DNA of 64,000 bases from assembly GCA_025331565.1 (NCBI GenBank), contig JAFREQ010000041.1, forward strand, positions 3,162,001 to 3,226,000, read 5' to 3'. This document shows, one piece after another, positions 10,571-23,296 of this stretch (its first letter is position 1; every line of letters begins with the position of its first letter). The DNA is from Holacanthus passer (Eukaryota; Chordata; Actinopteri; Pomacanthidae). The position numbers and the translations under genes are program-made. The notes under the pieces were generated by a model. That model was not told the DNA's origin. It did not search any database and saw only the letters and a list, made by a program, of their open reading frames with translations.

Positions 10571-12400
10571 GAGGTGATTTATCAAAATATCGTCTGTTTC
10601 ACCTGCCCCTCTTTCATTAATGATTACAATACCATTCAAATACACAGTGCCAGGATCCAGGAAACTGAATCACACAATCCTCTACATGCAGCATGATTCA
10701 AAGAGTCTGAGGATGAAAATCATCCTTTCCCCTTTGCCTCTTGCTGATCAGATGTGAATATCACTATTTTTCTAATGCATAGTTATGTTCTAAGTCTTAC
10801 ATTAATGTTAAAAAAAACTATGCTTCTCCTGTCTCTCTATAAGAGTATAATGTCCACACTAAAACAAAAAAAACTATACAACAATTTTGGGAATTGATTT
10901 GATAATATGATAAAACACAATAACATGAAGCAAAAACATACAAGATTTGCAAGAAAAGGGCAAAAGTAAGACATCTAAGCATAGGTCACCAAGCTACAGT
11001 AAGGTAAGAAGACACAGATGCCATTAGGGAATTCAAAAGAAAAGCTTTTTTGTTGCAGAACTAAAGTTTCTTACTTTTTTTTATCCCAGCAAAAGGTTTT
11101 ATGGAATTTTTCTTTAACCACTTCAAGAGTCTTAAAGATGGAGGAATCTTTATGTTGCACAGACTGTAAATCCTTCTGAGACAAATTTGTGGTTTTACAC
11201 AAAACTTTCATGCCACAGGATTTTTATTGACTCTGAAGAATAATTAAAATCTGAGTGCCCCTTCAGAGAGCCAAGAGGCCATGCAGGTCTGTAGGGACCT
11301 GGACAAAATGGTACTAATCCATCTAACACGTTATGAGAGAGAGAGATATTTGCTGTGTTGCTGTGGCATTCTGGACTATGTGAAGATTCTTAATGGTTGG
11401 TTTGACACTACAGAGAGACAGACATTACAGTAATCAGGCTAGATATCATAAATGAATCTAAAAAGGTTTCCGTATCATTAACAGTGTATGTGAGATTTTA
11501 AAATTGGTGTTACCAAGAGGCTTCACAGTGAATATTAGTGGTGTAATTGGAACATGCTTGCATTTATGCATTATGAATGAATCACAATAGGATAAAAATT
11601 AAGCATAAAAATACAAACACTTTTAGATGTACATACCACAGTGTTTTTTCCAACATTTTCTAGCTGTGCGCTCATGAATTTACATTTGCATTTTTTTGTG
11701 TGGTCAGGCTACTAGAAAAATTTATCCACCTCTTGAAGATTGTTTCCACTTGTGCTGAAGGACACGCTGCCATCCTAGCACCTTGATTTTATTCACATTT
11801 ATTAGGCAATAAACCATTACTATACAGTACATTATTGTTGTAGGGTAGTACTTATATTATAATATAGCAAAATGTATAATTATAACTGGATTTTTTACAT
11901 AATACTTAAAAAATATTATCATATTCAAGATGAATGCTGTTTTAGCACCTGTCTTTTGTAACAAGATTCCATAGGAATGTATTGATGATTTAGATTCTTG
12001 GTAGTCTGTTTCTCTTAAATTTCTCTTTCCCCACTTCCATTCCAACATTAAGAGCTGCTCACAAGTTTGTTTGAAGAATTTACCCAACAGCAGCAGCAGA
12101 ACTTATACCAGACATGTAATAGTATTGTCATACATCCAGTAGATGGTGATGTTAGGCTGTATAACTAGGAATTGTTGGTTACCAGCTGAGCCAGCAGGGG
12201 GCATATCCAGCCTATAGTTGAGCTGCACTCACAGAGTACAGCCATGTCATTTTGATGCAAGGCAAAAATCAGGTGGAAATTAGGCCCTGCTCTGTGCCAG
12301 AGGCTGCAAAACTATTATGAGCTTGCCCATAAGTATGTTTCTTTGAAATGCCAGTACAATGACATTTAGTGCTCTTGTCTTTAACAGTACAGTTGACCCA
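10571..12400. other. Intergenic, no gene seen
   Basis: AT-rich non-coding sequence. Part of 11270-11500 looks like an old interspersed repeat (a segment with GACATTACAGTAATCAGGCT), but I cannot classify it. No exon or RNA gene recognised. Confidence 0.5.
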
Positions 12401-12554
12401 TTATTCTATCTATCTATATGTTGTCTATCTATGGTATCTAAGCAATTCATAGTGGTGTTACCCTAATTCATCAAATTGTCTAAAGGTAAGTGCTGTGTTA
12501 TACGGACCAGAATTACAGGTCAATTTCTAATCTTAGCCATCTTTCAACACATCC

Positions 12555-12602
12555 TGTGTCTGTGTGTGTGTGTCTATATATATATAGAGAGAGAGAGAGA
12601 GA

Positions 12603-12660
<58 letters not shown>
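12555..12660. repeat. Compound microsatellite (GT)n(TA)n(GA)n(CA)n
   Basis: Continuous run of GT, TA, GA and then a long uninterrupted CA tract (about 12605-12660). A CTAT-rich stretch lies shortly upstream (12402-12430). Open frames across it are translations of the repeat. Confidence 0.95.
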
Positions 12661-12662
<2 letters not shown>

Positions 12663-15600
12663 CACCACCATGGGATTTGGCACAGAAGTGGTCACTGAGC
12701 CAAAGTCTTTGTTCTGAATTAACAATTAAAATCCTCCAAAGGAGACATAATGAGCTAGCTGGCTGCTGTCCACAATGCCCAAGGGAATGAAAGATACACA
12801 CACACAAACTCATGGACACACACTCCAGTGCTTTGAATGGTTAATGACCAACCAGATCTTTAGTGACAGTACAGAGCAGAGTCCAAAATTAATGAAATAT
12901 GAGAGTTTTTTCTATTTTTTTAAATTTATTTTGTCATTTATATTATGCAAGCTGGAGTAGGAACAAAATAAGAGTAATATCAAGGAATGATAAAAGGACA
13001 TAGATACAAAGAATTGTTCTCAATGTGTACTACAGTTCTCCCAGGCATGCAGCAACAAGCAATATTTTTCTTCATTGGGTTGCTTTCATGTCTTGAACAT
13101 AGAGCAAAAATATACAGTGAACAAATTAATGTGAATTATACGCCTATATAACACCTTCACTTTATAAAATTTCAGAACTGCTTGAAGTGAAGACAATAAC
13201 TGGTCAGCCATTTTCTGAGGGACAGACGCAATGGAACAGTTTTTTTTATGCTTTGCTTTAATGACAGCATGTACTCACACTGGTAGGACTCAAAAACTGA
13301 TGACCCATTTTATCCCAGCATGATTTGAAAATTCCAAAGGGCTTCATGTAAATATTTCTTCTTCCCTTCTTCTCGCCCTTATTGTGTGTGTGTGTATGTG
13401 TGTACACACATTATGATTATTATGATTATGTGTATTATGTGTACAATATATGTTCATTTTGGACAAATAAACATGCCTTGAGGTTCAGTGTCAGTGTAGG
13501 AAGTACTGTGTCCTCTGTGTAGTGAAGTTGAAAGTAGTTGGTTTTTTTGGCCTTGTCTTAACCATAATTATTCCCTATACTTTAACCATATTGTAGTTGC
13601 CATATGCAGATATTGTATTGTTATTTTATACATATGCCACTGTCTGGCAATAAGGCTGCATTTCCACATATGCTTTCACAACAACAGGAAAGTTTGATAT
13701 GTACACTGTTACTGCATATCAGTCTCTCTTTTCAAAGATCAAATCAAATCAAATAATGTCATGCATTAATGCTTTACAGGGCAGCTACGCTACACATATT
13801 TGTATGGAATCAGATCAGGCCATTATGCTGCCACTCCATGTAATCTGTGTGCTTGTGAAGTCACAATTATTTCTCAGCTCTGTGAGTGTTGCTCCTGATA
13901 GGTGAGAGTAATGAAAAGGCAGCACTGCGTCTGATCTTTTGTTCAGTCAGCTCCAAGATCTCAGACCTCTGGCCCAACATCAGGTGTGGTTAGTGATAGG
14001 CAGTGCCTATCAATGACTCATGGAGTTTTGTGGTCAGCGGCCCCGCTCCACCCTGGGTAAACGCAGTTGTTGTGATCGTGTTTATCCCTCCTCAGCTGAT
14101 AAACTGACCAAGTTAACAGGCCAAGTCTTTGATCACAGTAGGACCACGAGTGTGTCTATGTGTGTGTGACTGTTGTCCAATTTTTTGAATGCTAAATCAT
14201 ATTCAATTAAACAGGTATTTTTTTCCTACCACCATGTATTAGATAAGGCTTTTGCGATATTCTCTCTCATCCAGTGATGCAGATTGGATGGGGCTCCACT
14301 GCTTTCTGTGGCTGACTGCTACAGGGTGATTAATGTGTTCATTTTCCATTATTAAAGACTAGAGCAGTGCTGCAGGCTACAGATATAGGGCCTCATCATA
14401 AATCTTAGCCAAATGAACAGTCAAATAATCGCTCATCGGAAATGAAATCTGGGCTCATTAATACTGATGCCCAGACTAGGGGAAGAGTACATACACATGC
14501 ATGTGAGGCTGGGCATCTCATTCTTATGCAGTCACACGCCTGCATGAATACACACACATACAGAAGCACACAAAATGAGGACTTCAGGGGGCTCTAGTCT
14601 GGTCTTCCACCTTGATGCACCACTCAACAATGATAGGTTAATCATTAGAGGAGAACACACTCAGACTCATTGTGGGACTTCATGGGACTCATGTGTCTCA
14701 GATCTCACACAATGAGCAGTGACCCATAGGTGCAAAACAAAGAAATCACAGGCTCTGACTTGAGCAGTAAATAAAACCTCAGCACAATGTTTGACTTCTC
14801 ACCTCTTCTGACTCCCTTTAAAGCCCGATTATTCTTGTATATAATAATACTAGCTCAATGTGGAATAAATAAAAGTTCAGATATTGCCTCAATATTATTA
14901 TTATTATTAATAATAATTATTATTATTGTTAGTTTTTTCTTACCCTTGCTAGATTATGGTTTTAATGAAAAGATCTTATTGGTTGCAATGTGGCAAATGT
15001 ATGATCCAGTGTTTTTTGAATGTGACCCATAAGAGGAAGTGTAATGATAAATCATGTGAGTAGTCATTTACCAGGGCTGCAGCTAACATTGAAGACAGCG
15101 AACACATTTCGGGTCTGACCTTTATAATGGACACTCAATGTACATGGAAGGTTTCTAGTTGTATTGATGAAGGAATCATTATTAAAATCCAATTTTTAAA
15201 CAAAGTTTTGTTAAATGACAGCAAAATAAAACATGATACACACATGATGACACAGACTATACATGTACTATACAATTTTTTCAGGGGTGTAGACAGCATG
15301 TAATCTAATGACTAATTGCTTGCAGAGGACTGATTATCATAAAGATTAATGACATGTAGAGGCTGCATTAGCTGAGAGATTTATAATAAGTAATCTTTGA
15401 TTTACGGTTTATGGAAATGATGACAGCTACCTTTTATCAAAGCACAACAATTGCTGCCTTAAACTCTGAGAGGTATGCACATGCATTGTAGATGTAGGCA
15501 CATTTTAACAGATTAATGACCATCACACTATGTCAGGACTTGGGTGCTGCTGCATATGAGGACTTGCAGGGAGAGAAAGGCTACAGGGGGGGGCTTAGGA

Positions 15601-18600
15601 AAATGAACTCTGTTGTTGACTTTAGTGAAGCATGATGGAAGTGCCATGTAGATGGAAAATTCTTGTTTAGGCATCATCCTAAATTAAGAGCAGGACAGAC
15701 AACAATGAAACTAATCTAACTAACCACCTTTATCCAAGTGGGACTCTGGACTGCCACAACATCTAGCCAGAGTCTTCAAGTCACATGGAGTCAGAACTTA
15801 CCATGACAGCTATGGATAACACTACATCAGCGAAACAGAAAGAAACAAACAACATCACCTGTCTGTGAACACCAGACCAAAACTACTTACAGAATCCACT
15901 AGAAGAGGTCTAAGTCATCAACCAAGAGTCATCAGATGACTGGAGAAAGATCCAGAAGAACATTCTCATCTGACACCAGAGACCATGTTTGAACAGAGAC
16001 AGGGCAAAAACATTTAACAGGGTTATTATTTCCATGACTGGGAGCTGAGGGATATCTTGTGTGCTGAGATCTTTGAATGTGTTAACATCACTCAAAAGAA
16101 GTCTGAAGGGTCAAAAATATTAGCAGTCATCTGATCAGATAGGTTGGAGACAAATCCACAGGTCAGGCAAACTTATTTTAGAAAGAAAACCTCAAAAGTA
16201 AACAGTAAAATTATTACTCAAATTGTTTTAAATATCCATCCCAGTTTACCAACTTACTACTTTCTGCTGCAATGTTCTTATTAGTGGCATTTCAGCTGTG
16301 CTCACTTTCATTTTTACCTCTAAATGAAGTCACTTAGAAAATCTGGATAAAATATTTGTTTAAAATGTTCATTCCCAACCTGTCCGTTATGACTGTCCAT
16401 GTAACCCATCAAACTTTGCTGTAGAGATCTTCAGGGAATTCAGACCTGATACCAAACTTTGTTGTTGTGTGTTAAAACTATGGATAACTGTTTAACACAA
16501 ACTCTGGCCTCCCACATGAAAGTCAGATGTGCTACATGCCCATCTAACACCCACATATTTAACTTCAGTTTTTCCACATTTTGCAACATGTCCAGTGAAC
16601 ATTAGTAACGGACATAATTCATAAGCTGCAGAACTGTCCAATATGAGCATAATTCCTCAGCATAGTGAGCTGGACCAAATGACTAGTCCCAGTAGTTTGG
16701 ACTGAATATAATTTAGGTCCTGTTGGGTCTAGGAGCCCGAAAAGACCTCTTCTTTGATGTAGTGATGTTACCATGTTCACAGATCTCAGCAATTACTATG
16801 GTGAGTACAGTGTTATTAGATGGAAATGATGACAAAAACTAGGAAAAATATATATATATATAAATTGTAATAAGATATTAATTGTAATAAAAATAATTTC
16901 CCATTATAAGACAACAGCTTGATTTATAAGCAGATTTAAATCTACTAGCAGATTTAGATTTATCAGACGATACTGATCAGTCTGGTATTTGCTCTAACTC
17001 CACCAGTAGCTGTACAAGTTGTTTAGAGAGTTTACCCATACACCATTTCTGCACATTTCATCAACATAGCTCAGCTCACAGTCCGCTCAGGCGAACGCTG
17101 AGACCTGCCACATACATACTGTTTATCATTGATCAACTGCTCTCACCAAGCCTTCCTCTATCTGCATACATCTCTAGCTTGCTGCTATTGCTTTACATCC
17201 CAGACACACCCACACACACCAATCCCCACTGACATGTAAACCCACACAAATATACACACAGATTTGGGCATAAAACTCAGAGTGGCACCTGCATACACAT
17301 ACACATCTATGCATACGTGCATGCTACTACATACTCATATAAGCCCCCCACCCAGGTCTCTGTTGGCCTCCTTTGCGAGCCAGTTCTGACAATGCTAATG
17401 ATTCTCACTCGGGAACAGGATGATGGGTGACAGAGCCAGCCAGACCAGGGCTGGCTGACGATGGAGGGAAAGGCTGTGTAGACGGGGAGTGTGTGTGCGT
17501 GTTTGTGTGTGTGTTTGTGAGGGGTGGGGGTAGAAGAGGAGGTCAAGGATGCTGGTGCACAGGCCCCTTCTCTGGTGATGTGTCGAGAGGGATGCACCAT
17601 TCCCTGGCTCTATGGTAATTTATTACATTTAAGACAGGGCCTGACACCTTGAATCAGCCTCCATTCAGATCACATTGGCTGGCCTGGGTGGTGGGAGGGT
17701 GTGTGCGTAGGAAGGGAGGGAGAGGGAGGTAAACACAAAGGAGAAAGCAGGGAGAGGAGGAAATTATATGCAATGAGGAGAGATGTAGCCTGGGGCATGG
17801 TGCATGTTTTGCCTGTTTCCTTATAGTTAGTGTATTTATAATTCAAATGTATGCCTTTAAGAATTCACTGATGGGGCATATCAAAGAAAAGTGTGTAAAA
17901 TATTTCTGATGAAAAAATAACGTCCTGGAAAGTCTCAACTTTTTAAGCAAATGCTCCATCAGTGTGAATAAGGAAGAAACAGAGACAGCTGATGAAGACA
18001 CAGGACATTACAATTTGACTGAAAAAGGAAAATGAAAATCCATCTGTAGAATTTACAATAGGAATTTTAATTTAATCTATATTCATGTGGGAGCAATTCC
18101 AAAATATTGAATATCATTTTTTTTAATATTGGTGTCAATGTAGATGGCACTGGAGTGTATGCAGTAGGGAATGCTATAATAACACAATTTACTTACATAT
18201 ATTCATATAATATTCTGTATTTATTTTGGGGGGTTGATGGGTTTGCATCATCTTAACTGCACTTTGGTGATGATCTGGTCTTCTATATTTACAGAATGGT
18301 GTTTTTCAATATTTTTATTACTGTCAAGTAATCCCACGAAAGAGCTTAGGAAATAAGTCAGTAAACTTCATAGCGATTATGAATATTTGGATTGCATTGT
18401 AAGAAACTATTCAAATCAGCTGAGTGATTTGTGATTTTCATCTCTAGTAGCTGAAATGGCAATAGCATAACAGTAGTTTAAATGAATGTTGGTTCTGTAG
18501 TATCACATGCAGGTGATAATGGAATCAAACTTAACAGGGGTGTTAGTGTTCATATCTTCATATCAGTATTGAAAGACCCTGCTGTAAGTTAGCCTCCATC

Positions 18601-18620
18601 TGTTGCCTTGAATTTGACTA
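12661..18620. other. Upstream intergenic region of meis2, no coding gene seen
   Basis: No exon-like frames or RNA genes. It holds short microsatellites: GT near 13384, ATT/AAT at 14891-14929 and TA near 16846. Some blocks have mixed composition and look like conserved non-coding DNA (13905-14130, about 14390-14480, 17600-17700), judged only by texture. The distance to the gene start is 5-10 kb. Confidence 0.45.
13905..14130. promoter_or_regulatory. Possible conserved non-coding element
   Basis: A block of balanced composition in AT-rich surroundings, with no repeat character and several short motifs used by developmental factors (TCAGCTGATAAA, GTGATCGTGTTTAT, TCAATGACTCAT). Genes of the Meis family are known to be surrounded by many conserved enhancers. 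Without an alignment this is a guess. Confidence 0.25.
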
Positions 18621-18626
18621 CATACT

Positions 18627-18660
18627 CAGTTGAATTCAATTTTATTTATATAAAAATCAC
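18627..18660 (-). repeat. L2-like LINE tail fragment
   Basis: Reverse complement reads TATATAAATAAAATTGAATT, the standard end of fish L2-type LINEs and dependent SINEs. The same tail is seen on the + strand at 40690-40725. Confidence 0.5.
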
Positions 18661-19308
18661 AGCAACCACACCCAGTTCTGACCATCTTTGTTTCAGTAGT
18701 GATAAGTCCATCTCATGAAAAGTATTTAGAGCAAGTTATTTCCCTATGTACATTGCTGGCTAAAAGCCTCATTTTACAATTTTGAAAGTCAGAGACTAGT
18801 CCTCTGTTCCAGGAGTGGTTCAGAGATCTGGGAGATATAAGAACAACTACATTTGGAGAGATTGCATTACAAGCTGGTCAACAAAGATAATACCTTTTTG
18901 AAAATATGGCAACTCCTTCTTGTTAAATAGATGACTACATTCAATAGAACACTTTCTTAAGCCACCTCTCAAAGCACTTGAAAATAGGACACATCTGCAT
19001 CGTAAATATTGGTTCTTTCAGTTACACTGTATGTAAATAGAGATGTAATTGTGCTTATGGTATTATGCTTCTTGCTGCTGTATATTTCTCATATTTTTTC
19101 CTATCCCAAACAGATGTTAATTATATGTTTAAGGGAATACAGTGGCATAAATTAACTGACATTATATTGTTGTTATTGATGGTTGTTGCATTTAGTGACT
19201 CTAACTTCACAAAGAGACACTTAAATCACTGAGGGGTAAATAAATATGCAGCAGAAGACATAAATCATGTAGACCAAAGGAATTTCACAGGTTGATGATG
19301 TCCATACC

Positions 19309-20712
19309 ATAGACTGTATAAAACATGGATGTATTCTCCGTGACATCACCTGTAGATTTCTGAAGAGTGATTCTGAAGCCAATTGTAGGACTTCATCATC
19401 TTTGCAGGGGTGACATTGCCTTACTCCAGTTAATCCAAATATGGACAAAGAGGCTGAGCCAGGGTGGTGCTGAATGAAGCCTGTTTGATGAAACACGCCC
19501 ACCAAGCTTGAACCTAACAAACTCGCCAGCTAACCCTGTGGTTCCAGCCAACTTCGCCAATGGTTACGGTACTTTACACATTTCCTCCTAATATGCCGGC
19601 GAAAGGTTATATGTCAACATTTCAGCCTCCAGCCAATCACAATCAGTCGATTTCTGGAGTGTAATAAATTTGAAATTTCTGTTTTAGCAATAATATTAGT
19701 AAAAATAATAAAGTTTGAGTTCATGGACCATGAAATTTTACATTACTGTTTAGCTTCAGTAACCAACTCCAGTAACAACATTGAGGTTAACGTTATTTCT
19801 GGAAACATACAAAAATTAGACATTAATATTTTTAAGTTACAAGCATCTTATTGTACTTGCACATAGTTCAGTTTAAGATTACGTAACATTAGTTAACTAA
19901 CTTGTCTGACCTTTATTTTTCAACCTCGCATAGATGCCTTTTATTCAAGTATTATTACCCGAAATTCTAACACACAACTGTGGTACCATATGCTCCCATC
20001 AGCATCGTTAGCTTTGATCAACCTCCACCATCTCCCCTGGAGAAACTTGTCCTGGACACCCAAGAGAAACACAGTCAACACAGCAGTACAATCAAACTCC
20101 AGCCAACAAGCAGCTCCACAAACACCAAGAACAAACACACCAAGAACAGATCACAGATGTCATGGCATCTAGCTGGAGGACTTTAGCCTGAGGCTAATTT
20201 ATTAGCTGGCTATTTATTGGTAAACGAAAAAACGGGAGTACCAACTTTTTGGATAGTCTGTTAGTACAATTAACCGCACAGCAGCCATGTTGTTTATCTG
20301 GTCTTTACATGAAAAATTATCCAAGAAGTAAAAACACCACCAACACAGCTGAAGTTCAGTCACTGAATGAGCTCTGTGTTTGGAGCAGGCAGCCAGCAGA
20401 CAACTGTCGATCAAAGTGGCCACGCCTTTAATTATTTTTAATTCTAGTTTTTGTATATTTTAAACGAGTGTGCTATAAAAAAAATTAACCCTGTACAGTT
20501 GTCATGAAGAGGAAAATCAGCTATAGAGACTAAAGCCATTCTTTCTACCAAGCCGTAAACATGTTTGTTTCTGCTGTAAAGTTGGGCTTTTTGACATGGT
20601 CATCAAATGTAATTGATTCCCTTTTGGAGCCTACCTCAAGTGGCCCTTTGAGGGACTGCTGCTTTTGACACTTAAGTGTTGGCTTCATTTTTCAGCCCCA
20701 AAGGTTGGTCCA
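19309..20712. repeat. Large teleost interspersed repeat
   Basis: The left end reads CCATAGACTGTATAAAACAT followed by ATGGATGTATTCTCCGTGAC and a TTCTGAAG block. The right end (about 20620-20712) contains GGAGCCTACCTCAAGTGGCC and TTGGCTTCATTTTTCAGCCC. I recognise both as opposite ends of one abundant fish repeat, probably a non-autonomous DNA transposon. Middle parts (19690-19780) share sequence with 8531-8605. No transposase reading frame. The class is uncertain. Confidence 0.55.
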
Positions 20713-22700
20713 TACACAGAATCAATATGACCAAATGAAATTCCATGGCTATTCAACACTCACCTGTATACTTTAAGAAAAGAAAAGTGACTAAAACTGA
20801 TAATTACAGATCAAAAACTTGAAAAATCACTTTCAAGAAGGCAGAAAGATAATAAACATTTTATCATATTATTTTTAGCTGTAGTGATAGTAATATGAGT
20901 AGTATCACTACTGTATACAAATAACTTTTAGCTGTAAGCCTGTTTATGGATTTATTCATGACATTCAGCTATTTTGACATTTCATCTGCGTTACCAGCCG
21001 CCTCATCCAATATAAATTGGGCTAAAAGCCATGGCCTGTCTCAGGCTCCAGTCCCCCTTAATTCTCATAGTTGAAGTTGACTTAAAATGAAAGCATCAAG
21101 ACTACGCCTTGTGGAGAGAATTAACAGAGTGGTAGACAGGTACATTTTGATCACTCTCTCCTTTTCTTTGAGAGCCAGTATTCTCCATATCTGACACAAT
21201 GTATATGCTGTTCTGACCTAACAGAAATTGTCATAAATGGTCATTTATTTTATCAAGAATTAGAGAAAATAATAATATAGGAACTAATTTCTTAAAAAAA
21301 AAAACATAGGCTATTTTCTGTATAGGGTCATCCATGTTTATTGTATCTGTATCTGTTTTTGCTTGTTGTATTGTCTCCTTATAACATGCTATACTTATCA
21401 CTGTTCACCACTTTCCAAAGCATGCTATTTTAGAATTTTGAAGGTCAACACTTTCAGTTTATTTCTAGAGAATGAAGCACTTGCTTCAGTCAGTCAGATG
21501 ATCACATTGAATATCATGTCAAATGTCACTTTTGGGTTAAAGATTACATTATATATAATACAATTTAAAGTTTGAATTCAATAGAGAAGTCTGCACTGCA
21601 TTTCTCATTTAACAATAACTGTAAAGTGACAGTTTAAAGTTTTTGCAAATTGATTTTCATACAAACTGAAGACAGATTTTTCAATAAAAGCGTCAAAAAA
21701 CCCAAAGTAGGTAAGCATTTTGCACTTTGGTGTTCATGTTTTGTACATGAGCCATTGTGTACGCTGTCATCAGACAAGGATGCTGTCAAAACGGCAAAAG
21801 ACAAACCAACCAACCAGCAAAAAATAAATGAATAAAAACAAACACATACACACACAGTTCCACCTTATGAATGTTACAGGGTGTGGTGGTGAGAAAAGCT
21901 ATCCTGCAACTGGAGATCCTTGCAACAGTCAGCACAATGTCCGAGATGATGTCCACTGTCGCTTAACCTCTACAAGTTTACTCATTTGACATTATGCTGG
22001 ATATTAGCGTAATGCATAAAATGACACTGTAAGCTCATGTGATTATTTCATTGTTTATATTCATATAGGCTGCAAACATTTAATCTCAAAGTTGGTATAT
22101 ATATTTGGTTGGTATCATATTTGTTTTGTCAGCACATGTGACATATATACATTATCATATATATCACTAGCAGAACGTATAACACAATAAACAACATTCA
22201 CTGTTATCGGGTAAAAAGATAAAGCTGCATGTTCAGTAACACTTTCATTGAGTACAAGAGTACATTGAACTCACACAGTGTTTCTGTTTCAAATGCACAG
22301 TGTTAGAATTAACTACGAGTTCCATTGAAATTTCCCCACTATGGGACAAATAATATCTTATCTTAATCTATTTTTCTGCATACCTGAACATTACAAACTG
22401 CTAAAACATTAATATACTGACCTAGTAAATGTTAAAGAAGGTAAATGGTGTGCTCACAGCCCCAACAGCTGATGCAAACCCTTAACTGCTACAGTAGATT
22501 ATATTTGAGAATTCAAATATATGACTGCATTTTGAAAATGGACCAACATGATACTGTATTGTGTCCCATTATTCTCATTTCATAATTTACAGTAAATCAT
22601 TTTCTTACTGTTTTGTACATTTTGTCATACCTACTGTATGAGTTTCAAATATTACAATGTATACAAATTATATGTCTAACATAAAATAAAGAATTTCCGC
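20713..22700. other. Upstream intergenic region, no gene seen
   Basis: AT-rich. It contains a partial Rex1-type tail at 22327-22366 (listed separately). No coding exon or RNA gene was recognised in this last 2 kb before the promoter region. Confidence 0.5.
22327..22366 (+). repeat. Rex1-type 3' tail, degraded
   Basis: AAATTTCCCCACTATGGGAC followed by AAATAATATCTTATCTTAAT. It matches the 3' end of the Rex1-like LINE at 494-540 on the opposite strand, with several substitutions. No LINE coding sequence precedes it. Confidence 0.75.
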
Positions 22701-23284
22701 TTTATGTTCCATTTGTGCGCTTCCTTCTGATGCCGAAACGACCCATGTTTCCGACAGAATCAATAAAGGTTTAGACGTCCGGGTTTATTTTGAAAGTAAC
22801 GACCGGAAGATAACGTTTTAAAACACTGTACCTTGTCGGTAGACACGGACTGGTAGCGCCCACCCTGTTCCTGTAAGCCTATAAGCTGCTCCCCAGCCGA
22901 CAAGCGAACAGTGAGCGTGCCGGCGCGCAGAGACGTGGACATGAGGACACACTGAGAACAGAGGACTAAGCGGCGCACCGTCAGTGCATTGCTGTGAAAG
23001 GAACAATTTCGGATTAACATCAAATACTCCTACAATCTGAAACATTATAACTAATCCCTTCATTGAAGAGTCACAGGAAACAGCTTGCCAGTTGCAAGTT
23101 ACACTCCTGGTAACTGGAGGACAGATGTTATTTTTTATCACTTTGCCTTGATTTCTAACCATCATTGGCTTGCTCCATACCAAAGAACAGATCAGGATTA
23201 TAATTCTCTTTTGGATGTAAAAGTCATCGATTTAACAACTCGACACGAAACTTCTCTTTACACGTCTGGAAGTTGCGCACGGAG
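22700..23284 (+). promoter_or_regulatory. Probable promoter and 5' UTR of meis2
   Basis: Just upstream of the MAQR start codon the composition rises in GC, with CpG-containing stretches at about 22840-22985 (GCCGGCGCGCAGAGACGTGG). An ETS-type site, CCGGAAG, lies at about 22803. A transcription start cannot be placed. A short upstream ORF (ATG at 23126, stop within 30 bases) would lie in the 5' UTR if transcription starts earlier. The start codon at 23285 has G at -3 and G at +4, a good vertebrate context. Confidence 0.5.
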
Positions 23285-23296
23285 ATGGCGCAAAGG
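23285..23296 (+). CDS. meis2 coding exon 1
   Basis: Encodes only MAQR, as in all Meis1/2 genes. Donor GTACGT follows directly (AGG|GTACGT). Phase 0. Intron 1 is 386 bp. Confidence 0.9.

Noticed and set aside
12476..12819. Several frames on both strands
   Set aside because: Mostly translation of the GT/GA/CA microsatellite (HTHTHT or VCVCVC runs).
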